The notes under the pieces are model-generated. The model was not told the origin of the DNA, ran no database searches, and saw only the letters and a list, made by a program, of their open reading frames with translations. The position numbers were made by a program, and so were the translations under genes. From assembly GCA_011390155.1 (NCBI GenBank), contig JAABSW010000008.1, positions 1 through 64,000 on the forward strand: DNA of 64,000 nt. Reading direction: 5' to 3'. This DNA comes from Clostridiaceae bacterium. GTDB taxonomy: Bacteria; Bacillota; Clostridia; Peptostreptococcales; Tindalliaceae. Shown piece by piece: positions 9,574 through 18,913 of this stretch. Each line of letters opens with the position of its first letter. The stretch's first letter is position 1.

Positions 9574-10525
9574 CTTTACCCCCTCCAATTGATTGTGTTA
9601 TCATTTTATCCAGCACCATTTGGCTGCCGGTGTATGGATCCAACTCACGACGGGCTATTTTCTCTGCCAGGCCTCTTAGCCAGGCTCTGTTGTCATCACT
9701 GCGTGTCATGTGTTTAAGTAAAGCTGTTTGTGACAAATCCAAAATTTCCATCTCACTGTTTTTGACCCTGTTTTCCATGAGTTTTCCACTCTCTTCCAAA
9801 AAGGTCAAGTGCAATTCCAAGTTATCCACAATTTCATCGATGCCCTTGTTATTCACTGCGACAGCCATTGAAACCGGGGGTCTCCATTCCTGATGACTGA
9901 AATCAAGCATCATTTCAATTTCCATCTTGGTTCGATCAGCACCATCCCGGTCTGCTTTGTTGACAACAAAAACATCTCCGATTTCCATAATACCAGCCTT
10001 AATGGCCTGGATATCATCCCCCAGACCAGGTACCATCACCATTAGAACAGAATCGGCGGCTTTGACAATGTCAACTTCCGACTGTCCAACCCCAACGGTT
10101 TCGATCAGAATAAAATCTTTGCCCAATAAATCCAGAATTTTTACCGCTCCCAGTGTTGCTTTGGAGAGGCCTCCCAAATGACCTCTGGTACCCATGCTGC
10201 GAATAAACACGCCTGGATCCAGGTTCAGGTCAGACATGCGGATACGGTCTCCTAAGATAGAACCTCCTGTAAAAGGACTTGTGGGGTCAACCGCTATAAC
10301 CCCTACCGTTTTCCCCCTGGCCCTAAGCTGTTTAACAACTTTGTCTACCAACGTGCTTTTACCGGCCCCCGGTGGGCCGGTAATACCAATCACTTTTGCT
10401 TTTCCAGTATATTGATAACTTTCAGATAGTATTTCAAGCGCATGGGGGTCATCATTCTCAATCAAAGAGATCATACGTGCCGCTGCTTTTTTGTCTCCTT
10501 CTAGCAATCGTTGTCCCAGTTCCAT
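9554..10525 (-). CDS. meaB: Methylmalonyl-CoA mutase-associated GTPase MeaB (ArgK family)
   Basis: G-protein chaperone that protects and reloads the B12 cofactor of methylmalonyl-CoA mutase. The 323-residue protein has Walker [10 protein letters not shown] (about residues 50-58), the switch segment [34 protein letters not shown] with a switch Asp, and NKAD for guanine recognition. The C-terminal dimerisation part is present. It lies directly downstream of both mutase subunits, which fixes its role better than the older ArgK annotation does. Confidence 0.95.
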   Translation of the reverse strand: MELGQRLLEGDKKAAARMISLIENDDPHALEILSESYQYTGKAKVIGITGPPGAGKSTLVDKVVKQLRARGKTVGVIAVDPTSPFTGGSILGDRIRMSDLNLDPGVFIRSMGTRGHLGGLSKATLGAVKILDLLGKDFILIETVGVGQSEVDIVKAADSVLMVMVPGLGDDIQAIKAGIMEIGDVFVVNKADRDGADRTKMEIEMMLDFSHQEWRPPVSMAVAVNNKGIDEIVDNLELHLTFLEESGKLMENRVKNSEMEILDLSQTALLKHMTRSDDNRAWLRGLAEKIARRELDPYTGSQMVLDKMITQSIGGGKDENTES

Positions 10526-10536
10526 GCTTTCATCTC

Positions 10537-10941
10537 CTATTGTTTGCGCTTCAGGTTATTCTGAATGAAATCGATGGTCACTGTTGTGGGTGTGCCCGGA
10601 GTAAAGACTTCAGCGATACCTTTTTCCTTAAGACCTGGAATATCCTCTTCAGGAATGACGCCACCACCCAACACCAGTATTTCATCATAGGCATCTTCTT
10701 GCTTAAGAAGGTTTACCACTTTTGGCAACAAATGTCCATGAGCACCGGACAAAATGCTGAGGGCCACCACGTCAACGTCTTCCTGAATTGCCGCTTGCAC
10801 TATTTGTTCCGGCGTTAAACGTAGTCCGGTATAAATCACTTCCATCCCCGCATCACGGAGAGCTCTTGCAATTACCTTTGCGCCTCGATCGTGGCCATCC
10901 AGTCCAGGTTTTGCCACCAACACACGAATTGGTCTATCCAT
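10537..10941 (-). CDS. mcmB: Methylmalonyl-CoA mutase, B12-binding subunit
   Basis: Cobalamin-binding half of a split mutase. The protein is 134 residues with the B12-binding signature [18 protein letters not shown], in which the His of DxHxxG is the lower axial cobalt ligand, plus [12 protein letters not shown] and [11 protein letters not shown], all characteristic of the mutase C-terminal domain. The start follows AAGGAGGAAATCTA. It lies 30 bases downstream of the catalytic subunit and 12 bases before meaB, so all three are tightly co-expressed. Confidence 0.95.
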   Translation of the reverse strand: MDRPIRVLVAKPGLDGHDRGAKVIARALRDAGMEVIYTGLRLTPEQIVQAAIQEDVDVVALSILSGAHGHLLPKVVNLLKQEDAYDEILVLGGGVIPEEDIPGLKEKGIAEVFTPGTPTTVTIDFIQNNLKRKQ

Positions 10942-10970
10942 TAGATTTCCTCCTTATCCACAGGTCATTT

Positions 10971-12647
10971 CTAAAGCACAACACTTTGTTGATATTCTCC
11001 AAATACATCACGGAGGGTACCACATATTTCACCCAAGGTGGCATATGCCTTGACAGCGTCAAGGATATAGGGCATCAGGTTGGCATCGGTGCCGGCTGCT
11101 TCCTTCAGCGTTGCCAGTTTTTCAGTGACTGTCTGGTTGTCACGTTCCTGACGGAGAAGTTCCAATTTTTTCTCTTGCATTTCACCTACGGAAGGATCTA
11201 CCCGCAGCAGACCTTTTGGTGCCCCTTCCTTCACCTGGAATTTATTCAGTCCCACAATAATGCGCTCATTTTTTTCGATTTGTTTTTGATATTCATAGGC
11301 GCTGTCCATGATTTCCTTTTGAATGTAACCCTTTTCAATGGCCGCAGGTGCACCCCCCATCTCAGAAATCCGGTTGATGTAGGCCATGGCCTCTTCTTCA
11401 ATCTTGTTGGTCAGGCTTTCAACATAGTAAGAGCCAGCCAGGGGGTCTACTGTTTCTGCCACTCCACTTTCATGGGCGACGATTTGTTGTGTGCGCAACG
11501 CAACCCTTACAGAATCTTCTGTTGGAAGTGCCAACGCCTCATCCTTTGAGTTGGTGTGCAGTGATTGGGTGCCTCCCAGTACTGCCGCCAGGGTTTGTAT
11601 TGCCACACGCACCACATTGTTATCCGGTTGCTGGGCTGTCAAGGTTGAACCCGCCGTTTGTGTGTGGAATTTCAGCATCATGGATTTGGGATTCTTGGCA
11701 CCATATTTTTCTTTCATCAATTTTGCCCAAATTCTTCGAGCAGCTCTGAATTTAGCCACTTCTTCCAGCAAATCGTTGTGGGCATTGAAAAAGAAACTTA
11801 AACGGGGCGCAAAACTGTCCACTTCTAGTCCTGTTTCAATGGCAGCTTCCACATAGGCCATGCCGTCAGCCAGTGTAAAAGCCACTTCCTGTACAGCCGA
11901 GGAACCAGCTTCCCTGATGTGGTAACCCGAAATACTGATGGTGTTCCACTGGGGAACTTCTTTCGAACAATATTCGAATATGTTTGTAATCAGTCTCATG
12001 GAAGGTTCCACCGGGAAAATGTAAGTACCCCGTGCAATGTATTCTTTTAAGATGTCATTCTGGATGGTACCTCGTAACTGATCGGGTGATACACCTTGTT
12101 TTTCAGCAACTGCTATGTACATGGCCAGTAATACGGAGGCAGGTGCATTGATGGTCATGGAAGTACTTACTTTATCCAAGGGTATTCCGTCAAAAAGTAT
12201 TTCCATGTCCTTTAGTGAATCAATGGCCACTCCGACTTTTCCGACTTCTCCTTCAGACAACGCATGGTCAGAATCGTACCCGATCTGGGTGGGTAGGTCA
12301 AAGGCTACTGATAAGCCTGTCTGTCCCGCATCCAGCAGGTATTTATACCGTTTATTGGATTCTTCCGCCGTTGCAAATCCTGCATACTGGCGCATGGTCC
12401 AAAAACGCCCACGGTACATGGTTGGTTGAACACCTCTTGTATAAGGATATTCTCCCGGCAATCCCAGCTGCGCTTCATAGTCAAAATCTTCCAGGTCCAG
12501 GGGAGTGTAAAGCCGTTCCACAGGCTCATTGGATCCGGTAGTGAACTTCTCTTTTCTCTCTGGAAACTTCTGCAGACTTTTCGCGGTTTTTTCATCCCAC
12601 TGTTGTCTTTTCTTTCGTAGTGCGTCCATTTTTTCATTGTCGGCCAT
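10971..12647 (-). CDS. mcmA: Methylmalonyl-CoA mutase, catalytic subunit
   Basis: Catalytic TIM-barrel subunit that reversibly converts succinyl-CoA to (R)-methylmalonyl-CoA by adenosylcobalamin radical chemistry. The protein is 558 residues with signatures [96 protein letters not shown] and [15 protein letters not shown]. The B12 domain is absent here and is encoded by the next gene. It is the first gene of the operon, preceded by a candidate promoter. Confidence 0.95.
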   Translation of the reverse strand: MADNEKMDALRKKRQQWDEKTAKSLQKFPERKEKFTTGSNEPVERLYTPLDLEDFDYEAQLGLPGEYPYTRGVQPTMYRGRFWTMRQYAGFATAEESNKRYKYLLDAGQTGLSVAFDLPTQIGYDSDHALSEGEVGKVGVAIDSLKDMEILFDGIPLDKVSTSMTINAPASVLLAMYIAVAEKQGVSPDQLRGTIQNDILKEYIARGTYIFPVEPSMRLITNIFEYCSKEVPQWNTISISGYHIREAGSSAVQEVAFTLADGMAYVEAAIETGLEVDSFAPRLSFFFNAHNDLLEEVAKFRAARRIWAKLMKEKYGAKNPKSMMLKFHTQTAGSTLTAQQPDNNVVRVAIQTLAAVLGGTQSLHTNSKDEALALPTEDSVRVALRTQQIVAHESGVAETVDPLAGSYYVESLTNKIEEEAMAYINRISEMGGAPAAIEKGYIQKEIMDSAYEYQKQIEKNERIIVGLNKFQVKEGAPKGLLRVDPSVGEMQEKKLELLRQERDNQTVTEKLATLKEAAGTDANLMPYILDAVKAYATLGEICGTLRDVFGEYQQSVVL

Positions 12648-12713
12648 TTTATTTCCTCCCTTGATCAGATTTTCATCTCATCCAGTTTCCATGACATTCG
12701 TAACATCAGTCTT

Positions 12714-12742
12714 ATTCTACATTCTTTTTCGTGCCGGCGCAA
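12714..12742 (-). promoter_or_regulatory. Candidate promoter for the methylmalonyl-CoA operon
   Basis: On the minus strand, TTGCGC (12737-12742) and TAGAAT (12714-12719) are 17 bases apart, about 65 bases before the mutase start. The -10 is good (5/6) and the -35 poor (3/6). No cobalamin riboswitch core was recognised in this leader. Confidence 0.35.
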
Positions 12743-12914
12743 CCTATTCTCTTTTATTTGGTGAAAATCTTTCTTTTTTTCGAATTAATTAGAATAAAGC
12801 AACATAATTAGCAAAAAATGTGCGAATAGGCCACATCGATGCTTTTCTGTCATTATTTATTTCTTTGCAATTTATACACCATTTTCGCAGCCTGCTTTGT
12901 AAAAGAGACACGAG

Positions 12915-12938
12915 AAGCCCTATTAATTAATAGGGCTT
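12915..12938 (-). terminator. Palindrome downstream of ftsH, probable terminator
   Basis: A perfect 24-base palindrome built from AAGCCCTATTAA and its complement, 24 bases past the ftsH stop. The T tract on the minus strand is interrupted (CTTCTCG), so its strength is uncertain. Confidence 0.45.
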
Positions 12939-12962
12939 TTCAGTGTTGATGCGCTTATATCA

Positions 12963-15011
12963 TTAGGTTTCTTGACTTTGTACAGGTTGGTATCCTTCTT
13001 TAACTGTTTCTTCCTTATTGGTTTCCGGATCTTGCTCAAGTTCATCTTGCAGGTTTTTTTCATCCTCCAGTGGATGATCCGTTTCCTGCCGCTCATTTAA
13101 CCGAATGTTATCATCTTGTGATTCCTCTTCCAACATCACAGAGCTAATTTTGTTTTTCACTGTATCGATGTCATCATCTTCTTCGATGATGATGTCTCCC
13201 TTGAATATGCGCATGTACTCGTCGGCATTCAAGGTTTCCAGCTTCAACAGGGCATTGGCAATTGAATGCAACAGGTCCATGTTTTCTTTAAGCAGTTTTT
13301 CAGCCATGTGATATCCCTCATCAACCAATTTTCGAATTTCTTCGTCGATGATGGAGGCAATTTCTTCGGAGTAATTACGTTTTGATGTGAAGTCCCTTCC
13401 CAGGAATACTTCGTCTTCATCACTGCCAAAGGTCATTGGACCCAGCTTTTCACTCATACCATACTTTGTCACCATGGCCCTGGCCACTGCTGACACACGC
13501 TGCAGGTCATTTTGAGCACCTGTGCTGATGTCTGAAAGTACCAATTTTTCAGCAACCCTTCCGCCAAGAAGATGCACAATGTGTTCTTCCATCTCCGTCT
13601 TTGTGGCGTAATACTTATCTTCCTTCGGCAGGATCATGGTAAATCCGCCAGCCCGTCCGCGGGGAATAATACTGATTTGATGCACCGGGTCTGTGTTTGG
13701 CAACATGGAAGCCACCAAGGCATGTCCCGCTTCATGGAAGGCAGTGATTTTTCTTTCTTTTTCGCTGATGACACGGCTTCGCTTTTCCATGCCGGCGATG
13801 ACTTTCGTAATGGCTTCTTCAATGGTTTCCATCATGATTTTTTTCTGGCTTTTCCGTGCTGTTAAAAGCGCTGCTTCATTCATTAAGTTCTCAATGTCTG
13901 CAGGAGAAAAACCTGGTGTTCTTCGTGCCAACACCTGCAGGTCAACATCCTCAGAAAGAGGTTTTCCCCTGGCATGAACCTTCAGGATGGCTTCTCTGCC
14001 TCTCAGGTCCGGCAAGCCCACCATCACCTGGCGGTCGAATCTGCCTGGTCTTAACAGGGCAGGATCCAGTATATCGGCCCGATTGGTTGCAGCAACGACA
14101 ATAACACCTTCATTGATGCCAAAGCCGTCCATTTCAACCAACAGTTGGTTAAGGGTCTGTTCACGTTCGTCATGCCCGCCGCCTAACCCAGCGCCTCTTC
14201 TGCGTCCCACGGCATCAATTTCATCAATAAACACAATGCAGGGCGCACTTTTTTTTGCTTGGTCAAAAAGGTCACGAACGCGGGAAGCGCCTACCCCAAC
14301 AAACATTTCAACAAAATCGGATCCACTGATGCTGTAAAAAGGTACACCGGCTTCACCTGCAACAGCTCTTGTCAAGTAGGTTTTACCTGTTCCCGGAGGG
14401 CCTATCATGAGAATCCCCTTGGGAATTCTAGCGCCCAAATCAATGAATTTCTTGGGATTTTTCAAGAAATCAACCAGCTCTTGCAGCTCTTCCTTTTCTT
14501 CATCAAGACCTGCCACATCACTAAAATTGATTCGGTTCTTTTCGTCATCCTTGTGAAGTTTTGCTTTGCTTTTTCCGAAGGACATCACCTTGTTTCCGCC
14601 GCCCTGGGATTGCTGCATAAACACAAACCACAGAACCACAAAAATGAGGATCATGAAAACGGATGGAAGCAACTGAATAAACCAGGGCGTTGTTGGTGGC
14701 GGTGCCCCTGTTACTTGCAGTCCCTGTTCCTCCATCAAAGGTCTTAAAATTGACGTTAATTCATCTTCACTGAAGACGACGGGAACAAAAGATTCAAAAG
14801 GTGTTGCCACACCATCTCTGCTGATTGTGCCTTCTATGGCCCTGTCGACATTTTTAATTTCCTTTATATTACCATTCTGCAACTCTTGATAGAACTCAGA
14901 AAACGGTATTTCGACAGTTTCCTGTGGTGGTTGTACAAACTGCTGCACCAGAATCAACAAAACAATGAAAATAATGATGTAGAAACTGGCACCGCGGAAC
15001 ATTTTCCTCAA
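12963..15011 (-). CDS. ftsH: ATP-dependent zinc metalloprotease FtsH
   Basis: Membrane-anchored AAA+ protease for quality control of membrane and short-lived cytoplasmic proteins. Two N-terminal transmembrane helices (near residues 8-24 and 103-121) flank an extracytoplasmic loop. Then come Walker A GPPGTGKT, Walker [17 protein letters not shown], the SRH region [20 protein letters not shown], and the zinc site HEAGH. The acidic C-terminal tail is long. The start is uncertain: TTG at 15011 lies 8 bases after GGGAGGAGG, and ATG at 15002 is the alternative. It is next to tilS, as in most Firmicutes. Confidence 0.95.
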   Translation of the reverse strand: MRKMFRGASFYIIIFIVLLILVQQFVQPPQETVEIPFSEFYQELQNGNIKEIKNVDRAIEGTISRDGVATPFESFVPVVFSEDELTSILRPLMEEQGLQVTGAPPPTTPWFIQLLPSVFMILIFVVLWFVFMQQSQGGGNKVMSFGKSKAKLHKDDEKNRINFSDVAGLDEEKEELQELVDFLKNPKKFIDLGARIPKGILMIGPPGTGKTYLTRAVAGEAGVPFYSISGSDFVEMFVGVGASRVRDLFDQAKKSAPCIVFIDEIDAVGRRRGAGLGGGHDEREQTLNQLLVEMDGFGINEGVIVVAATNRADILDPALLRPGRFDRQVMVGLPDLRGREAILKVHARGKPLSEDVDLQVLARRTPGFSPADIENLMNEAALLTARKSQKKIMMETIEEAITKVIAGMEKRSRVISEKERKITAFHEAGHALVASMLPNTDPVHQISIIPRGRAGGFTMILPKEDKYYATKTEMEEHIVHLLGGRVAEKLVLSDISTGAQNDLQRVSAVARAMVTKYGMSEKLGPMTFGSDEDEVFLGRDFTSKRNYSEEIASIIDEEIRKLVDEGYHMAEKLLKENMDLLHSIANALLKLETLNADEYMRIFKGDIIIEEDDDIDTVKNKISSVMLEEESQDDNIRLNERQETDHPLEDEKNLQDELEQDPETNKEETVKEGYQPVQSQET

Positions 15012-15054
15012 ACTCTTGTCCTCCTCCCACACATAAGCGTGTTAACATTAACTC

Positions 15055-15083
15055 ATTGTAACACAGAACAGGGTCTGAAACAA
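15055..15083 (-). promoter_or_regulatory. Candidate promoter for ftsH
   Basis: On the minus strand, TTGTTT (15078-15083) and TACAAT (15055-15060) are separated by 17 bases in the tilS-ftsH gap, about 45 bases before the ftsH start. Confidence 0.45.
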
Positions 15084-15092
15084 CCGGAAATC

Positions 15093-16490
15093 TTACTCTA
15101 AGGCCCTTCCTGCGTCGTATTCAATTACTAACACTTCTTTTGTTTCAGGGGTTACACGCACCCTCTCACTGATACCATTGCCAACAATCCAGATCACCTG
15201 CTTGCCATGGCATAAAAGTAATTGCTGGTTTCTTTCTTCCCTGGGTATTTTCATTTCCATAAAGGTTTTCTTAATGCTTTTCTTACCTCCCAGCCCCAGA
15301 GGCTCCCAGTGTTCTCCCTGGTAACGGTGCCTTAAAATCAGTTCTTCCTTCAAACAGTCAGCCGATAGAATTTGCTTGTAAGGATTGTTTGACATTTTCA
15401 TTGGTATACTTATTTTTTCCCGGGTGGCACGAATACAGCCTCTGCCTTGTGGTAACCATGTGGTGCCATTTTCCTTAATCATCACCGGTGACATGGGAGC
15501 TTTAGATGTTAACACAACGTGTTCTCCGGTGCACACAAGTTCATGCGGCGTTACAAACACTGTCACGCCGCCCGGTAGTTGAAAGTTTTTTTCCTGAACA
15601 GGGTTTCTGACAGCTTTCATAACATTTTCCACATGAACCATCAGCAATGTGTGGTTGGTCTCCGTCTGAGACCTCCAGATCCCGCGGATCACCCGGGATA
15701 AAACGGCATCTGGTAAACTTTTCAGGCTGTTAAGATCATGAACAACTTTATCCTTCACCTTTTTACCCTGCTTGATGGCCTCCTCTGCCAGGGTGTTTAA
15801 TGTTCGTTCATCACGTTCCAACAGAGATGCCGTTCTGCCCAGAGCTCTTACCACTTCAGGGTTATAGGTCTCCATCAATGGAATCAATTCCAGTCTTACC
15901 CTGTTACGCATTACCACTGGTTCTTCGTTGGTTGTGTCCAGGCGATACGCCAGCTGATGTTCATCACAATACCTTAGAATTTCTTCCCTGCTGATGGACA
16001 GCAACGGGCGTATGATCCTTTCTCTTTGCTGTATCATACCCACTAAACCCGTTAAACCACTACCTCTGAGTAAATGAAGTAACAAGGTTTCAGCCTGGTC
16101 GTTCAGATGATGGGCCACGGCGATTTTATCCGCTCCAATTTTATCCGCCACTTCTTCCAGAAATTGATAACGACACTGACGGCCAGCCGCTTCAATGGAC
16201 AATTTTTCTTTTCTTGCTACAGCTTCCACATCTTCACTCTTGACAATGCAGTGTATCCCCAGTTTTTTGGAAAAAGCCATGGCAAATCCAGCGTCCTGGT
16301 TAGCGTCCATCCCCCTCAGGTTATGATTCAAATGAGCTGCGTATATGGTCAGTGACATGTTTTTTTGCAGTTGTGTCAAGGCATGGAGAAGGCAGACAGA
16401 ATCCGGTCCTCCTGACAATCCCACCACGACACAATCATGAGGTTTAATGATGTTGTTTTGTTTTATTCTCTGTATCAGGTTCGTTGCCAT
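15093..16490 (-). CDS. tilS: tRNA(Ile)-lysidine synthase
   Basis: Modifies C34 of the CAU-anticodon tRNA-Ile to lysidine using ATP and lysine. The 465-residue protein has the PP-loop SGGPDSVCLLH near residue 26, the LNHNLRG segment, HHLNDQAETLLLHLLRGSG, and a C-terminal domain (IPREERNQQLLLCHGKQVIWIVG) typical of the longer TilS form. It is followed by ftsH on the same strand. No hpt gene lies between them, unlike in many Firmicutes. Confidence 0.93.
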   Translation of the reverse strand: MATNLIQRIKQNNIIKPHDCVVVGLSGGPDSVCLLHALTQLQKNMSLTIYAAHLNHNLRGMDANQDAGFAMAFSKKLGIHCIVKSEDVEAVARKEKLSIEAAGRQCRYQFLEEVADKIGADKIAVAHHLNDQAETLLLHLLRGSGLTGLVGMIQQRERIIRPLLSISREEILRYCDEHQLAYRLDTTNEEPVVMRNRVRLELIPLMETYNPEVVRALGRTASLLERDERTLNTLAEEAIKQGKKVKDKVVHDLNSLKSLPDAVLSRVIRGIWRSQTETNHTLLMVHVENVMKAVRNPVQEKNFQLPGGVTVFVTPHELVCTGEHVVLTSKAPMSPVMIKENGTTWLPQGRGCIRATREKISIPMKMSNNPYKQILSADCLKEELILRHRYQGEHWEPLGLGGKKSIKKTFMEMKIPREERNQQLLLCHGKQVIWIVGNGISERVRVTPETKEVLVIEYDAGRALE

Positions 16491-16540
16491 GGGATTCTCC
16501 TTCCATTGATCTGCTCAAACTGCTGCTATTCTATTGTAAC

Positions 16541-16575
16541 ATAAAAAGCCTGTTTCCAAGAGACCCTGGAAACAG
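16541..16575 (-). terminator. Terminator of the lysine-fermentation operon
   Basis: A 9-bp stem (16550-16558 with 16567-16575) and an 8-base loop, followed on the minus strand by GCTTTTTAT. It lies 25 bases past the kamE stop. Confidence 0.7.
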
Positions 16576-16599
16576 ACTGAATTCTTTTTATTATCTGGC

Positions 16600-17355
16600 T
16601 TAGACCAAGTTTCGCTGGACCATTTCCTGTACCACAAATGATGCCACATCTTCAGCATAACTTCCAGACGAGAACCCGGCGTCGTACCCCAGTTCCTTGG
16701 CCAGTTCGTGGGATATGCGAGGCCCTCCGCAAACGACAATCAATTGATCCCTCAGCTGCTCCGCTTCCAACAGCTCAATTAAATGGGTCAGGTTTTTAAC
16801 GTGCACATCCTTCTGTGTCACTACCTGGGAAATCAGGAGAGCGTCTGCTTTCATTTCAATGGCTTTGGCCACCAGCTCCTCATTTTCCACCTGGCTTCCC
16901 AGATTGTATGCCTCCACACCCTTATACCTTTCCAAGCCATAATGTCCGTGAAATCCCTTCATGTTCATGATGGCGTCGATTCCCACAGTATGGGCATCAC
17001 TTCCGGTACACGCTCCAAGAATCACCACGTCTCGTTTAACCTGGTGTTCAATGAACTCCTCAACTTCTTCCTTGGTCATGTGATCAGATTCAACTTTTGG
17101 CACTTTGATAGCGTTATAATTGATGCTGTGTGGGCACTTGGCATAAACAATAAAATAGGTGTACCCAATGCCCAGGTCCATGGCATTGACAACATTTGGT
17201 TCTTCCATCCCCATTTTTAGCACCAGACGGCGAGCCGCCTCACGGGCTTCTTCGCCGTAGGGTACGGGTAATGTAAAACTGAACTGCACCATGCCGTCAT
17301 CAAGGGTGTCGCCGTAAGGTTTTACATTTGACAAATCAACCAGTTGTGCCGACAT
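16600..17355 (-). CDS. kamE: Lysine 5,6-aminomutase beta subunit
   Basis: B12- and PLP-binding subunit of the enzyme that moves the terminal amino group of L-beta-lysine (or D-lysine) from C6 to C5. The protein is 251 residues. The cobalamin-binding DxHxxG motif is visible in TGSDAHTVGIDAI (about residue 133), followed by a Rossmann-like domain (ADALLISQVVTQKDVHVKN, VVCGGPRISHELAKELGYDAGF). The start codon overlaps the kamD stop by one base. It is the last gene of the operon, followed by a terminator. Confidence 0.95.
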   Translation of the reverse strand: MSAQLVDLSNVKPYGDTLDDGMVQFSFTLPVPYGEEAREAARRLVLKMGMEEPNVVNAMDLGIGYTYFIVYAKCPHSINYNAIKVPKVESDHMTKEEVEEFIEHQVKRDVVILGACTGSDAHTVGIDAIMNMKGFHGHYGLERYKGVEAYNLGSQVENEELVAKAIEMKADALLISQVVTQKDVHVKNLTHLIELLEAEQLRDQLIVVCGGPRISHELAKELGYDAGFSSGSYAEDVASFVVQEMVQRNLV

Positions 17356-18911
17356 TATCGTTCACCTCCCAACATTAGATGAATAAAGGGATTCATATAC
17401 TTTTCACCCTTAGGGAACACACCCTTCAACCCTTTACCGCCATCACGGGAGCGTTTGACCCCGCCGAATTTACCTTCTTCAATGGTTTTGTACAATCCGT
17501 CACCCTGGATCTGATCCAGCAATAGCACTGCATCCTTCAATACCTGCTGAGCCCTGCGTTGAATAAGGCCATCTTTTTTAAACTCCACTTCTTCACCGAT
17601 GTCCTGGCAATTATTAAAAATGTATTTGGCGTTTTCAATGGCCAGCGCCCTGTCATGCAGGTGTGGTGTGTGGTTGGCTTCCGTCATCATCCCCAGCAGC
17701 TGAATACCTTGATGTGTCCATATGGAAGCCAGGTTGAACATGGCGTCCTGGATATGGCCCTTAAAGATGTTGCCTGTCATGAACTTGGTGGGAGGCATGT
17801 ACTTAAGGGGGGCTTCGGGGAAAATCTCCCTGGCCATCTGTGCCTGGGCCAGCTCCATGAGAAAACCATTGGTGATGTCAGGGTCCATCTCAAAGGCATG
17901 TCCCAGCGCCATCTGCTCTTCAGGCAATCCGGCCTTCAGGGCAAACTGTTCGTTGATAAACTGGGAGGCAACCACTGTATGGGCTTCCTCCACCGCATCA
18001 GCTGTGGTCAGGTAGTTGTCCTCGCCGGTGTTGATAATGATTCCGGCGAAGCCGTTGATGACTCGGGAGAAAAACTGGTCCACCAGGGTTCGCTGCATAT
18101 TGATGTCACGGAACAAAATACCATACAGGGCATCATTCAACATGACATCCAGTCTCTCAATGGCACCCATGGCTGCAATTTCAGGCATACAAAGACCACT
18201 GCAATAGTTGCACAGCCTCACGTAACGTCCCACCTGCTCGCCAGTTTCATCCAGTGCTTTTCGCATAATACGAAAATTCTCCTGGGTGGCGTATGTCCCC
18301 CCAAAACCTTCTGTTGTCGGCCCGTAAGGAACGTAGTCAAGTAAACTCTGGGCCGTGCTGCGGATGACTGCAATGATGTCTGCACCCTGCCGAACAGCGG
18401 CCTGGGCCTGCACCACATCTTCATAAATGTTACCTGATGCCACAATCAGGTAGAGATAAGGTTTGGGACCTTCTCCCAATTCACTGATCATGGTTTCTCT
18501 GGCTTTTCGGTTTTTCCCGATGAGCTTGACCATTTCTTCTGCTTTCCGGGTGATAACTGCCTGGACTTCCGGCAAAGGCTGCGCTTCGACTTCCAGAAGG
18601 TTCATAGAACCATCACTGACAGCTCGGGCAATTTCCTGCGGGCTCTTTCCAGTTGCCACCATGGCGTTGCCAATCCAATAAGCTGCTCCGGTTTCAATGC
18701 CACCACCTTCTCTGATGTGATTGACAACCACATTGGGCAATGGCTGGTCAACTTCGTCAATACCGTCAACGCCTAATAGGCGGACAATGGTTCGTTCCAC
18801 AGTCACTGTTGCGTGATCATCGATATAAGTTTGAACGTCTTCAGCGATTTTTCGTGCCGCTTTTCTGCCCTCTTCAATCAGGGCTGGATCCAAATTCAGT
18901 TTGCTTGACAT
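17355..18911 (-). CDS. kamD: Lysine 5,6-aminomutase alpha subunit
   Basis: Large TIM-barrel subunit of lysine 5,6-aminomutase, partner of KamE. The protein is 518 residues and closely matches the family throughout (GIDEVDQPLPNVVVNHI, GGGIETGAAYWIGN, VRLCNYCSGLCMPEIAAMGAIERLDVMLNDALYGILFRDINMQRT, KYMPPTKFMTGNIFKGH). Three ATGs follow one another; the third (18911) is seven bases after GGGAGG and is chosen. The kamC stop and kamD start regions interlock, so the four genes kamB to kamE are translationally coupled. Confidence 0.95.
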   Translation of the reverse strand: MSSKLNLDPALIEEGRKAARKIAEDVQTYIDDHATVTVERTIVRLLGVDGIDEVDQPLPNVVVNHIREGGGIETGAAYWIGNAMVATGKSPQEIARAVSDGSMNLLEVEAQPLPEVQAVITRKAEEMVKLIGKNRKARETMISELGEGPKPYLYLIVASGNIYEDVVQAQAAVRQGADIIAVIRSTAQSLLDYVPYGPTTEGFGGTYATQENFRIMRKALDETGEQVGRYVRLCNYCSGLCMPEIAAMGAIERLDVMLNDALYGILFRDINMQRTLVDQFFSRVINGFAGIIINTGEDNYLTTADAVEEAHTVVASQFINEQFALKAGLPEEQMALGHAFEMDPDITNGFLMELAQAQMAREIFPEAPLKYMPPTKFMTGNIFKGHIQDAMFNLASIWTHQGIQLLGMMTEANHTPHLHDRALAIENAKYIFNNCQDIGEEVEFKKDGLIQRRAQQVLKDAVLLLDQIQGDGLYKTIEEGKFGGVKRSRDGGKGLKGVFPKGEKYMNPFIHLMLGGER

Positions 18912-18913
18912 CA

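Larger units (their letters stand above)
12648..12962. other. Intergenic region between ftsH and the mutase gene
   Basis: This 315-base AT-rich spacer holds the candidate promoter of the methylmalonyl-CoA operon (12714-12742) and a palindrome beyond ftsH (12915-12938). No ORF with a ribosome binding site, no tRNA and no riboswitch was recognised in the remainder. Confidence 0.6.

Noticed and set aside
12648-12962. Cobalamin riboswitch upstream of the mutase
   Set aside because: No conserved B12-box or matching stem arrangement was recognised in this leader.
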